Shown here in pieces: positions 24,425 to 35,211 of a stretch of DNA of 64,000 nucleotides; positions within the stretch are counted from its first letter, which is position 1; each line of letters starts with the position of its first letter. The position numbers and the translations under genes were made by a program. The stretch is taken from positions 186,001 to 250,000 of the forward strand of contig NZ_VZPP01000008.1 in assembly GCF_008801475.1 (NCBI RefSeq). Direction: 5' to 3'. The DNA comes from Pseudomonas moorei (GTDB lineage: Bacteria > Pseudomonadota > Gammaproteobacteria > Pseudomonadales > Pseudomonadaceae). Below the pieces are notes generated by a model. That model was given only the letters and a program-made list of their open reading frames with translations, was not told where the DNA came from and did not search any database.

Positions 24425-25201
24425 TTACTCGCCGTAGATATCGAACGCGAAGTACTTGGCCATCACTTGCTGGTACTTGCCATTGGCGCGAATGGCATCA
24501 ATCGCGGCGCTCAGGCGCGCAACGTTGGCGGTGTCGCCCTTGCGCACGGCGATCCCGGCGCCTCGGCCGAAGTATTTGGGGTCGTTGATGTCCGGCCCGA
24601 CCAGCGCGAAGCCCTGGCCCGCCGGTGTCTTGATGAAGCTCTCGTCGGTGGCGACGATGTCGGCGAGGGTGGCGTCCAGACGGCCCGAGGCCAGGTCGAG
24701 GAAAGCCTCATTCTGTGAGCCGTAACGCACCACGACGACGCCGGCTTTTTCCAGTTGCTCGGTGGCGAACCGGTCGTAGGTCGAAGAACGTTGCACGCCG
24801 ACTTTCTTGCCCTTGAGGTCCACCAAAGGGTCATTGATCACGTTGCCGGCCTTCATCGCGAACTTGCCCGGCGTGTGGTAGTACTTCTTACTGAAGTCGA
24901 CCGACTTCATCCGGTCTTCGGTGATCGACATCGACGACAGCACGGCATCAATCTTGCGCACCTTGAGCGACGGGATCATGCCGTCGAACTCCTGAATGAC
25001 CCACTCGCATTTGACCTTCATTTCTTCGCACAGAGCGTTGCCGATGTCGTAGTCGAATCCGCTGACGTTGCCCTCTGGTGTCTTGAAGGAAAAGGGCGGG
25101 TAGGCGGCTTCGATACCGATACGCAGGCTGTCTTCGCCGGCATGTGCCAGGAAGCTGAAAGCGCACAGCGCCAGAGCACCTAGAAGTTCTGTCTTGTTCA
25201 T
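24425..25201 (-). CDS. Polar amino-acid ABC transporter, periplasmic binding protein
   Basis: 258 residues from ATG 25201, eight bases after AAGGAG. Sec signal peptide MNKTELLGALALCAFSFLAHA. The mature chain shows the family-3 solute-binding signature GFDYDIGNALCEEMKVKCEWVIQEFDGMIPSLKVRKIDAVLSSMSITEDRMKSVDFSKKYY, the site that recognises cationic amino acids (lysine/arginine/ornithine, octopine). First gene of the importer operon; its promoter is in the 460-base divergent region shared with ltnD. The ligand cannot be fixed; the deacylase downstream suggests an acylated amino acid. Confidence 0.92.
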   Translation of the reverse strand: MNKTELLGALALCAFSFLAHAGEDSLRIGIEAAYPPFSFKTPEGNVSGFDYDIGNALCEEMKVKCEWVIQEFDGMIPSLKVRKIDAVLSSMSITEDRMKSVDFSKKYYHTPGKFAMKAGNVINDPLVDLKGKKVGVQRSSTYDRFATEQLEKAGVVVVRYGSQNEAFLDLASGRLDATLADIVATDESFIKTPAGQGFALVGPDINDPKYFGRGAGIAVRKGDTANVARLSAAIDAIRANGKYQQVMAKYFAFDIYGE

Positions 25202-25661
25202 CTTGTTGACTCCTTGGGGGGCATTTGGGGGACGGGTGCCCGCCATCCGGGTTGGCGCGGTGGATCAGTCCTGTGATCGGCGAGGCTATAAATGACACAT
25301 AAAAAATCCATAATCAACATTACTGAAAAAAAACATATCAACTTGAGGTGTGACAAAACCACCCCGGCGGAGCTGGCCGGGCAGTCATGGACCAGGGCGA
25401 TGCTTGCCAGCGCGTAACGGTTTATCGATTTTCAAGCCCGATTCAGGAAGCCGGGGACCACCGACATTGAAGTGCTCCGACCGGAGGTCGATGTTAATAA
25501 ATGTTATTTTGAAAAAATACTTCACATAATCTGTTCATTGGTGGATTATCTGACCTATTCGACTGGTGCTGATCCTGTCTGCCTAAGCCCTGTCTGCAAC
25601 GCGGCCAACGTCTGCGCCTTGCAGGCGTTAATGCAGTCGCTGCTTTCCTCTGGAGTACCCC
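25202..25661. other. Divergent promoter region, ABC importer / tetronate operon
   Basis: 460 bases without a gene. It must hold the promoters of the binding-protein gene (minus) and ltnD (plus). An AT-rich block near 25285-25350 (ATAAAT, AAAAAATCC, GAAAAAAAAC) and another at 25493-25530 are candidate promoter cores. No clear operator repeat was identified. Confidence 0.4.
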
Positions 25662-26567
25662 ATGAATAACAAGAATGTCGGTGTTGTCGGTCTGGGCGCG
25701 ATGGGGCTGGGCATTGCCCGCTCGTTGTTGCGCAGCGGTTTCAATGTGCATGCCTGTGATGTGCGTACTGCCGTAACCGAGCAGTTTGCCGGGGAGGGCG
25801 GCGTGGCGTGTCCGTCGCCGTCGCACATGGCCGCTGAGTGTGATGTGATCATTACCGTGGTGGTCAACGCCGAGCAGACCGAGACCGTATTGTTTGGTGA
25901 GGGTGGTGCCGTGGCCTCTCTGCGGCCGGGCAGCCTGGTGATCGGCTGCGCCACGGTCGCTCCGACTTACGCCGTGGATCTGGGGCAGCGTCTGGCTGCG
26001 TTGGGCTTGCTGTACCTGGATGCGCCGATTTCCGGCGGCGCGGCCAAGGCCGCCGCTGGCGAGATGACCATGATGACCTCGGGCCCGGCCGACGCCTATG
26101 CCAAGGCTGAGTCGATCCTGGCGGGCATGGCCGGCAAGGTGTATCGCCTGGGTGACGTCCACGGCCTGGGTTCAAAGGTCAAGATCATCAACCAGCTCCT
26201 CGCCGGGGTGCATATTGCCGCTTCTGCCGAAGCCATGGCGCTGGGCCTGCGTGAAGGGGTCGATGCCGATGCCTTGTATGAGGTGATCACCCACAGCGCC
26301 GGTAACTCCTGGATGTTTGAAAACCGCGTACCGCACATTCTCAAGGCCGATTACACGCCATTGTCCGCGGTGGATATTTTCGTCAAGGACCTGGGCCTGG
26401 TGCTCGATACCGCCCGGGCCAGCAAATTCCCGCTGCCGCTGTCGGCCACCGCTCACCAGATGTTCATGCAGGCATCCAGTGCCGGCTTCGGCCGTGAGGA
26501 CGACTCGGCGGTGATCAAGATTTTCCCGGGCATCGAATTGCCGACTGCCAAGCCTGAGTCCGTTTGA
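25662..26567 (+). CDS. ltnD: L-threonate dehydrogenase
   Basis: 301 residues. The Rossmann loop is VGVVGLGAMGLGIARSLL (6-23), then the beta-hydroxyacid-dehydrogenase substrate block DAPISGGAAKAAAGEMTMMTSG (about 118-140) and the catalytic-lysine region GLGSKVKIINQLLAGVHIA. In the DUF1537 pathway LtnD oxidises L-threonate at C2 to 2-oxo-tetronate. Immediately followed by the kinase gene (9 bases), then the decarboxylase, permease and isomerase, which fixes the assignment. ATG 25662 is preceded by a weak CTGGAG. Confidence 0.92.
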   Translation: MNNKNVGVVGLGAMGLGIARSLLRSGFNVHACDVRTAVTEQFAGEGGVACPSPSHMAAECDVIITVVVNAEQTETVLFGEGGAVASLRPGSLVIGCATVAPTYAVDLGQRLAALGLLYLDAPISGGAAKAAAGEMTMMTSGPADAYAKAESILAGMAGKVYRLGDVHGLGSKVKIINQLLAGVHIAASAEAMALGLREGVDADALYEVITHSAGNSWMFENRVPHILKADYTPLSAVDIFVKDLGLVLDTARASKFPLPLSATAHQMFMQASSAGFGREDDSAVIKIFPGIELPTAKPESV

Positions 26568-26576
26568 GGAACACCC

Positions 26577-27875
26577 ATGACTAACTCCACCGCACGCCCG
26601 TTGCTGGGCTGCATCGCCGACGATTTCACCGGTGCCACGGACCTGGCCAACATGCTGGTACGCGGCGGCATGCGCACCGTACAAAGTATCGGCATCCCGA
26701 GCGCGGAAGTGGCCGCCGGGCTTGACGCCGATGCGATCGTAATTGCCCTGAAATCGCGTACCACGCCGGTCGCCGAAGCCGTCGAGCAATCCCTCGCGGC
26801 GCTGGCCTGGCTACGCGAGCAAGGCTGCGAGCAGATCTTTTTCAAGTATTGCTCGACGTTCGACTCCACCACGGCCGGCAATATCGGCCAGGTCAGCGAA
26901 GCGCTGCTGGCCGCACTGGGTAGCGACTTTACCCTGGCCTGCCCGGCGTTCCCGGAAAATGGCCGGACGATCTTTCGCGGTCATTTGTTTGTGCAGGATC
27001 AACTGCTCAACGAGTCGGGCATGCAGAATCACCCGCTGACGCCGATGACCGATGCCAACCTGGTTCGGGTGCTGCAATCGCAGACCCGTCTGAATGTCGG
27101 CCTGTTGCGCTACGACACCGTTGCCCGTGGCGCTGAACAGGTGCGGGCGCGCATCTCCGAGCTGAGGGCTCAAGGTGTCGGCATGGCCATCGCCGATGCG
27201 TTGTCGGACAGCGATCTGTACACCCTGGGTACCGCCTGTGCTGACTTGCCATTGTTGACCGGTGGTTCGGGGCTGGCCTTGGGACTGCCGGAAAACTTCC
27301 GGCGTGCCGGCAAGTTGCGCGACCTCGACGCCTCGAAGCTGCCGGCCGTGCCCGGCGGGGAAGTGGTCCTGGCCGGCAGTGCTTCGATCGCCACCAATGG
27401 ACAAGTGGCAGCCTGGCTTGAAGCCGGTCGTCCCGCTTTGCGGATTGACCCATTAGCCCTGGCGGCGGGTGAACCGGTGGTGGCGCAAGCCTTGAGCTTT
27501 GCCCGGGATCACGATCAAACCGTATTGATCTACGCCACCAGCTCACCGGAAGACGTCAAGTCGGTACAGCAGCAACTGGGCGTCGAGCAGGCCGGTAGCC
27601 TGGTGGAAAACGCCTTTGGTGAAATTGCCCAGGGTCTGCGCCAGAGCGGCGTACGCCGTTTCGTGATCGCCGGTGGCGAAACCTCGGGTGCCGTGGTCCA
27701 GGCACTGGGTGTGCAGTTGCTGCAGATCGGCGCGCAGATTGATCCGGGTGTACCGGCGACCGTCAGCAGTACCGACGAACCTTTGGCGCTGGCACTTAAA
27801 TCGGGCAACTTCGGTGGCCGCGACTTCTTCAGTAAAGCCTTGAACCAACTCGCCCAGGCCGGAGGTTCGCAATGA
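26577..27875 (+). CDS. otnK: 3-oxo-tetronate kinase (DUF1537 family)
   Basis: 432 residues of the former DUF1537 family. The N-terminal domain begins with GCIADDFTGATDLANMLVRGG, the conserved DDxTGA sugar-acid site, and contains KYCSTFDSTTAGNIG. The C-terminal nucleotide-binding domain includes VIAGGETSGAVVQALG near residue 365. OtnK phosphorylates 3-oxo-tetronate at O4 using ATP. The gene overlaps the decarboxylase gene by four bases (ATGA), implying translational coupling. Confidence 0.93.
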   Translation: MTNSTARPLLGCIADDFTGATDLANMLVRGGMRTVQSIGIPSAEVAAGLDADAIVIALKSRTTPVAEAVEQSLAALAWLREQGCEQIFFKYCSTFDSTTAGNIGQVSEALLAALGSDFTLACPAFPENGRTIFRGHLFVQDQLLNESGMQNHPLTPMTDANLVRVLQSQTRLNVGLLRYDTVARGAEQVRARISELRAQGVGMAIADALSDSDLYTLGTACADLPLLTGGSGLALGLPENFRRAGKLRDLDASKLPAVPGGEVVLAGSASIATNGQVAAWLEAGRPALRIDPLALAAGEPVVAQALSFARDHDQTVLIYATSSPEDVKSVQQQLGVEQAGSLVENAFGEIAQGLRQSGVRRFVIAGGETSGAVVQALGVQLLQIGAQIDPGVPATVSSTDEPLALALKSGNFGGRDFFSKALNQLAQAGGSQ

Positions 27876-28522
27876 GTGGTGCAGTGAGTCACGAAAACGC
27901 CCTGCGCGACGAAATCTGCGAAGTGGGCCGCAGCCTCTACCAGCGCGGTTACACCGTTGGCAGCGCCGGCAACATCAGCGCGCGCCTGGACGACGGTTGG
28001 TTGATCACGCCGACCGACGTCTGCCTCGGACGCCTCGATCCGGCAACCATCGCCAAGGTCAACCTGGCAGGCGAATGGGTGTCCGGTGACAAGCCTTCAA
28101 AGACCCTGGCGTTGCATCGCCAGGTCTACGACCGCAACCCGAATGTCGGCGGCGTGGTGCATACCCACTCCACCCATCTGGTGGCGTTGACGCTGGCCGG
28201 TGTCTGGCAGGCGGACGACATTCTGCCGCCTCTGACGCCGTATCAGGTCATGAAAGTCGGGCATATCCCGTTGATTGGCTACCAGCGCCCCGGTTCGCCG
28301 AATGTGGCCGAGCAGGTCGCGCGGCTGGCCAACAGCGTTCGCGGCGTGATGCTCGAACGGTTGGGCCCGGTGGTCTGGGAGAGCTCGGTATCCAAGGCCA
28401 GCTACGCCCTGGAAGAACTCGAGGAAACCGCGCGGCTCTGGCTGATGAGCCATCCCAAGCCCGAACCGCTCGATCAGGCGGCGCTGGATGAGCTGCAAGC
28501 AACCTTTGGTGCGCGCTGGTAA
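27872..28522 (+). CDS. otnC: 3-oxo-tetronate 4-phosphate decarboxylase (class II aldolase family)
   Basis: 216 residues of the class II aldolase/adducin family. SAGNISARLDDGWLITPTDVCLGRL forms the phosphate site, and VVHTHSTHLVAL supplies two metal-binding histidines. OtnC decarboxylates 3-oxo-tetronate 4-phosphate to dihydroxyacetone phosphate, which enters glycolysis. Start overlaps the end of otnK. It is followed by a 180-base gap that contains a short coupled leader reading frame before the permease gene. Confidence 0.93.
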   Translation: MSGAVSHENALRDEICEVGRSLYQRGYTVGSAGNISARLDDGWLITPTDVCLGRLDPATIAKVNLAGEWVSGDKPSKTLALHRQVYDRNPNVGGVVHTHSTHLVALTLAGVWQADDILPPLTPYQVMKVGHIPLIGYQRPGSPNVAEQVARLANSVRGVMLERLGPVVWESSVSKASYALEELEETARLWLMSHPKPEPLDQAALDELQATFGARW

Positions 28523-28634
28523 AGCGTTGGCTTGACACGATAGATCGATAACGCAGGCTCCGCCCGGGAGACGCACAGCGACTCCTGACGGCCCCGGCTT
28601 GCCTGAAAAAACAATAACAACAGGAAATCCAAGC

Positions 28635-28715
28635 ATGACTCACCTTCACTGCGGCATGTCCAGATCCATTGGCAGTAGCGTTTCATTGACCCGGCGGGGA
28701 GGGTGGGTGAAATGA
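28635..28715 (+). CDS. 26-residue upstream reading frame coupled to gntP
   Basis: ATG 28635 follows AGGAAA (28622-28627) by seven bases. The frame encodes 26 residues beginning MTHLHCGMSRSIGSS and ends with a TGA that overlaps the gntP ATG (ATGA at 28712-28715). The leading segment AACAATAACAACAGGAAATCC looks like an ordinary translation leader. It may be a leader peptide that couples translation to the permease, or the remnant of a displaced start. No known peptide is recognised. Confidence 0.45.
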   Translation: MTHLHCGMSRSIGSSVSLTRRGGWVK

Positions 28716-30172
28716 GCCCGTTAATCCTGATGATGACCGCAGGGGCAGGCATTGCGCTGTTGTTGTTCCTGGTCCTCAAGTACAAGTTCCAGCCCTTCGT
28801 CGCCCTGATGCTGGTGAGCATTCTGGTGGCGCTGGTGGCCGGGGTGAAACCGGCCGATCTGGTCGCCACCATCGAAGGCGGCATGGGCAAGACCCTGGGG
28901 CATATCGCGATCATCATTGCCCTGGGCGCGATGATCGGGCGGATCATCGAACTCTCCGGCGGCGCCGAAGCGCTGGCCAAGACGCTGATTACCCGATTCG
29001 GCAACCGGCGCACGCCCCTGGCGTTGACGATTGCCGGCTTCATGGTCGGGGTGCCGGTGTTCTTCGAGGTTGGCGTGATCATCCTCATGCCGCTGGCCTA
29101 TGGCATTGCCCGGCGCGCGCGCAAGCCGCTGTTGATGTTCGCGCTGCCGATGTGCGCGGCCTTGTTGACCGTACACGCTTTTCTGCCACCGCACCCCGGT
29201 GCCGTGGCCGCTGCCAGTCAGTTGGGCGCGGACCTGGGTCGCGTGCTGATGTTCGGGTTGCCGATCACCGCGCTGCTTTGCTATGTCGGCTACCGCGTGG
29301 CCGGGCGCATGACCCGCCGGGTGTACCCGATGACCGACGATATTCGTGCCGAGGTCTATGGCCCGCATGTCACCAACGAAGACCTGGCCGCCTGGACCAA
29401 TGGCAACGACAGGAACCCTGAGCGAGCGGCTGAAGCCGTATCGCACATGGGCCTGGAAGAGTCGACCAGCAGCATCGTTTCCAGATTGCCGCCGGCCCCC
29501 GCACCGGGTTTTGGTCTGATCGTCAGCCTGATCCTGCTGCCCATCATTCTGATTCTGCTGGGGACGCTGTCCACCTCGTTGCTGCCTGCCGAATCGACGC
29601 TGCGCGGCATCATGACGGTGCTCGGCGCTCCGCTGGTAGCGCTGCTGATCGACACTTTGCTCTGTGCCTGGCTGCTGGGTTCGCGTCGGGGCTGGAGCCG
29701 TACCCAAGTGTCTGACGTGATCGGTTCGGCCTTGCCCGGTGTTGCCATGGTGATTCTGATTGCCGGTGCCGGTGGTGTGTTCGGCAAGGTATTGGTGGAC
29801 ACCGGTATCGGCGCCGTGGTTTCCGATTTGCTGCGAACTACCGGTCTGCCGGTGCTGGCGCTGGGCTTTTTGCTGACCATGCTGTTGCGTGCGGTACAGG
29901 GTTCGACCACGGTGGCGCTGGTGACCACGGCCGGTATCATCAGCCCGCTGATTGCGACCCTAAACCTCACCCCGAACCACATGGCCCTGCTGTGCCTGGC
30001 CATGGGCGGTGGCGGGTTGGCCATGTCCCATATCAACGATGCCGGTTACTGGATCTTCACCAAGCTTTCCGGGCTGAACGTGGGTGACGGCCTGCGCACC
30101 TGGACGGTACTGACCACGTTGCTCGGCACCCTGGGTTTCTGTATTACCCTGCTGATCTGGCCTTTTGTCTGA
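28712..30172 (+). CDS. GntP family sugar-acid permease
   Basis: 486 residues from ATG 28712. Twelve or more hydrophobic helices. The GntP signature is clear: KYKFQPFVALMLVSILVALVAGVKPADLVATIEGGMGKTLGHIAIIIALGAMIGRIIELSGGAEALAKTLI and, near the end, VQGSTTVALVTTAGII. GntP members are proton symporters for gluconate-like acids; in this operon the substrate should be threonate or erythronate. A longer central loop (TDDIRAEVYGPHVTNEDLAAWTNGNDRNPERA) is typical of the tetronate-linked permeases. The first ATG is coupled to a short upstream frame. Confidence 0.9.
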   Translation: MSPLILMMTAGAGIALLLFLVLKYKFQPFVALMLVSILVALVAGVKPADLVATIEGGMGKTLGHIAIIIALGAMIGRIIELSGGAEALAKTLITRFGNRRTPLALTIAGFMVGVPVFFEVGVIILMPLAYGIARRARKPLLMFALPMCAALLTVHAFLPPHPGAVAAASQLGADLGRVLMFGLPITALLCYVGYRVAGRMTRRVYPMTDDIRAEVYGPHVTNEDLAAWTNGNDRNPERAAEAVSHMGLEESTSSIVSRLPPAPAPGFGLIVSLILLPIILILLGTLSTSLLPAESTLRGIMTVLGAPLVALLIDTLLCAWLLGSRRGWSRTQVSDVIGSALPGVAMVILIAGAGGVFGKVLVDTGIGAVVSDLLRTTGLPVLALGFLLTMLLRAVQGSTTVALVTTAGIISPLIATLNLTPNHMALLCLAMGGGGLAMSHINDAGYWIFTKLSGLNVGDGLRTWTVLTTLLGTLGFCITLLIWPFV

Positions 30173-30193
30173 CGCTTAATTTCAGGAGCTACC

Positions 30194-30982
30194 ATGCCTC
30201 GTTTTGCTGCCAACCTCAGCATGCTCTACCCGGAACATGAGTTTCTGGATCGTTTCGCCGCCGCGGCTGCCGATGGCTTCGAAGCGGTGGAATACCTGTT
30301 CCCGTACGACTACAGCGCTGAAGAACTCAAGCAACGCTTGAGCGATAACGGCCTGGTACAGGCGCTATTCAATGCACCGCCCGGTGACTGGGCGGCGGGG
30401 GAGCGGGGCACGGTGTCGTTGCCGGGCCGGGAGGTTGAATTTCGTAGCGGTTTTGATCGCGCCCTGGATTACGCCAGCGTGCTGGGCAATTCACGCATCC
30501 ATGTCATGGCGGGGCTATTGCCCTCCGAGAGTGACCGGGCGCGGCATCACGGCGTGTACCTGGAAAACCTTGCCTACGCCGCCGCCCAGGCCGCCAAGGC
30601 CGGCGTCACCGTATTACTCGAACCGATCAATACGCGGGACATGCCGGGTTTTTTTCTGAATCGGCAAGATCAGGCCCTGGCCATCTGCAAGGAAGTGGGG
30701 GCCAGTAACCTGAAGGTTCAGTTCGACTGCTACCACTGCCAAATCGTCGAGGGCGACCTGGCCACCAAGTTGCGTCGTGACTTCGAGGGTATCGGTCACA
30801 TCCAGATCGCCGGCGTGCCGGACCGGCATGAACCGGACCTGGGGGAAGTCAACTATCCCTATCTGTTCGAGCTGATCGATCAGCTGGGTTATGACGGTTG
30901 GGTAGGGTGCGAGTACCGGCCGCGTGGCAACACGTCTGCCGGCTTGCAGTGGTTGCGCGACTGGAAGGCGCGCCAGGCGTAA
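30194..30982 (+). CDS. otnI: 2-oxo-tetronate isomerase (hydroxypyruvate-isomerase family)
   Basis: 262 residues of the AP-endonuclease-2/hydroxypyruvate isomerase TIM-barrel family. MPRFAANLSMLYPEHEFLDRFAAAAADGFEAVEYLFPYDYS is the typical start, and metal and catalytic glutamates are seen in VLLEPINTRDMPGFFL and GWVGCEYRP; KVQFDCYHCQIVEGDL is a further family block. In the pathway OtnI converts 2-oxo-tetronate to 3-oxo-tetronate, the substrate of OtnK. Ribosome-binding site CAGGAG lies eight bases before ATG 30194. Confidence 0.92.
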   Translation: MPRFAANLSMLYPEHEFLDRFAAAAADGFEAVEYLFPYDYSAEELKQRLSDNGLVQALFNAPPGDWAAGERGTVSLPGREVEFRSGFDRALDYASVLGNSRIHVMAGLLPSESDRARHHGVYLENLAYAAAQAAKAGVTVLLEPINTRDMPGFFLNRQDQALAICKEVGASNLKVQFDCYHCQIVEGDLATKLRRDFEGIGHIQIAGVPDRHEPDLGEVNYPYLFELIDQLGYDGWVGCEYRPRGNTSAGLQWLRDWKARQA

Positions 30983-30998
30983 CAGCGAAGATCGATCA

Positions 30999-31032
30999 CG
31001 GGCTCTGGCGGATGCAAGAGCCCGTTTTTTTT
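30999..31032 (+). terminator. Terminator at the end of the tetronate operon
   Basis: CGGGCTCT (30999-31006) pairs with AGAGCCCG (31017-31024) over a ten-base loop and is followed by eight T, the last two of which belong to the stop codon of the convergent deoR-type gene. Confidence 0.9.
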
Positions 31033-31852
31033 AAGCCGAAATATTCTCGGACGGCAGTAGCAGTTCGACACCCTGCTTGCGAATGCCATCGGCCGCCGCA
31101 GGGGTCAATGCGTCATCGCTGATGATCATGTCGAACTGCTCGAGCCCGGCGATCTTGTACATGCTGAAGGTGCCGTATTTCGAGCTGCTGGCCACCAGCA
31201 CCACTTGCGAAGCCGATTGCATCGCGGCTTGTTTGACCTCCACCTTCAGCGCCGAAGGTGTGGTCAGTCCGCGACGCAAATCCCATGAGCTGGTCGAGAT
31301 GAACGCGATGTCGGTGACGACCTGACGCAATGTGGCAACCGCCAGGCTACCCACGCACGATTGATTGGAGTGATCCAGTTGCCCGCCGGTATGAATCACC
31401 GTGACATGGGGCGCATCGATCAGTGCCTGGACAATGCCGAAATCGTTGGTCACCACCGTCATGCCGGACAGCGCCTTGATGTAAGGGACAATTTCCAGCG
31501 TGCTGGTGCCCGCATCCAGGTAAATCGCCATGTCGGCGTGCAACAGGCGCGAGGCCAGTCTGGCCATGGCCTGCTTCTGCGGCAATTCCACCACCGCCTT
31601 GAGCTGATGGCTGGGCTCGCTGTGGAGCTGGCTGGCGATCCGCACGCCACCCGTTACCGAATAAGCACGACCTTCCTGCTCCAGCAACGCAATGTCGCGG
31701 CGTATGGTCATGTGCGAACAGTCGAACATTTCCATCAATTGATGAACGCTCAGCACCTGATGCTTGCGCAACTGTCGCAGCATCGATTCACGACGCTGTT
31801 CAGGGATCATCGGTGCGGCGCTTTCAGCGGCGATGTCCTTTTGACTTGGCAT
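31031..31852 (-). CDS. DeoR/GlpR family transcriptional regulator of the tetronate operon
   Basis: 273 residues from ATG 31852, with GGAG upstream. The N-terminal DeoR helix-turn-helix is QRRESMLRQLRKHQVLSVHQLMEMFDCSHMTIRRDIALLEQEGRAYSVTGGVRI (about 19-72). The effector domain (DeoRC, about 90-250) shows YLDAGTSTLEIVPYI, the phosphosugar-binding loop, and SSWDLRRGLTTPSALKVEVKQAAM. DeoR regulators are released from DNA by phosphorylated sugars, here plausibly an oxo-tetronate phosphate. Convergent with otnI across a shared terminator. Confidence 0.9.
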   Translation of the reverse strand: MPSQKDIAAESAAPMIPEQRRESMLRQLRKHQVLSVHQLMEMFDCSHMTIRRDIALLEQEGRAYSVTGGVRIASQLHSEPSHQLKAVVELPQKQAMARLASRLLHADMAIYLDAGTSTLEIVPYIKALSGMTVVTNDFGIVQALIDAPHVTVIHTGGQLDHSNQSCVGSLAVATLRQVVTDIAFISTSSWDLRRGLTTPSALKVEVKQAAMQSASQVVLVASSSKYGTFSMYKIAGLEQFDMIISDDALTPAAADGIRKQGVELLLPSENISA

Positions 31853-32099
31853 TCGGGCTCCAGAATGAAGAAATCCGCAGACGGGTAAGGCGGGCAAACA
31901 TAGTAGCGAATCTGCGACCGTATCAGTAGCGCGACGAGGGGATGGCACCTTGCTCAGCGGTGGCGGGTGACTCATGGCGACGGCATTAAAAAAAACGATT
32001 GCTGCGAAGTCACTAGAATCAAGGGGACGCAGTGACCAGGCACGCCGACGTGCGGCAGGTTCTTTGCAACGCGCGATCCCTTTTGAGGAACCCACAACG

Positions 32100-34382
<2,283 letters not shown>

Positions 34383-34478
34383 AGGGCCTGGCGGACATTT
34401 TGGCGTCATCGCCGGGAGAGAAGAGGACCGGTATTGGCTTATCTGCGGGCGAGCCCCTATATCTCTCACCCGTAGTTC

Positions 34479-34880
34479 TTAAAATAGCCTGGTGATTTCA
34501 TTCAAGACCCGATCCTGGGTTTGAGTATCTGGCCTGTGGCGATAAGCGACTGCGAAAAAAGCAACGCCTTCGTAGTCGCAGCGAATCGCAAAAGTCATGC
34601 CTTCGCGCAACCCATAGACGGATCGGTCTCCTGCCTCAACAAAATATCTCGCTTTTGTAAGAGCCGCCGTGGCGTGTTCCAGGCATCCCGTTTGGCTAAG
34701 TGAGTGTTGTAGCCAACTGGTAGTGACTCGCACGGACGAAGTCGCGCTGTCATCGATAGGTGGTCGGGTCATAGCTTTATTGGGTGCAGTCTCGTGACTG
34801 CTGCAAGCGGTCAGTCCCATTGAGATAACACCCAGTAAAAAGCCAAAACGAACGCTCGAATGCTTAAGTGGATTTCCCAT
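34479..34880 (-). CDS. Hypothetical lipoprotein
   Basis: 133 residues from ATG 34880 with a lipoprotein signal peptide ending in the lipobox GLTAC (C26) followed by SS. The mature part is about 107 residues and contains two further cysteines, in TGCLEHATAALTKARYF and FAIRCDYEGVAFFAVAYRHRP, which could form a disulfide. The longer frame back to 34970 has no signal peptide in register. No family recognised. Base composition is somewhat lower in GC than the upstream ATPase gene. Confidence 0.65.
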   Translation of the reverse strand: MGNPLKHSSVRFGFLLGVISMGLTACSSHETAPNKAMTRPPIDDSATSSVRVTTSWLQHSLSQTGCLEHATAALTKARYFVEAGDRSVYGLREGMTFAIRCDYEGVAFFAVAYRHRPDTQTQDRVLNEITRLF

Positions 34881-35211
34881 GGTGGGGCGCACCTGTGACG
34901 ACCTGCGATGAATGAAGTGGCAATTACTAACGTAATAGCGGGTTTCTGATCTTTTGCTATCTGTGTTCATTCATCACGACGAGAAGCGGCGGGGGAGGCT
35001 GTCCGCTTCTGGCCGATTTGAGCCTGTTTGGAAGGGGAGCCGTCGACCGGTTCTGTTGGCCGGGAAACCACTCAATGTGGTGAGCAGGTTCTCCGCTAAA
35101 GGCCGTGTCTGAGTTCATGTGATCTGAAAATCCGGCTTTTTCAACAGCATCGACCCTTGGCTGTCCTTCATTTGCAGTAGCTATCGGCCTTTTGTTGAAC
35201 TATCGATCCCT
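34881..35211. other. Intergenic region with hairpin and dispersed repeat
   Basis: 331 bases. An inverted repeat AGAAGCGG (34982-34989) / CCGCTTCT (35003-35010) is present. A 39-base stretch starting with CCGGCTTTTTCAAC (35132-35170) recurs imperfectly at 57596-57634. No gene seen. Confidence 0.5.
35132..35170 (+). repeat. Dispersed repeat, copy 1
   Basis: The first 14 bases (CCGGCTTTTTCAAC) are identical to those at 57596-57609 and about 15 of the next 25 positions also match by eye. Same orientation at both sites. Probably remnants of one mobile or intergenic element. Confidence 0.5.
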
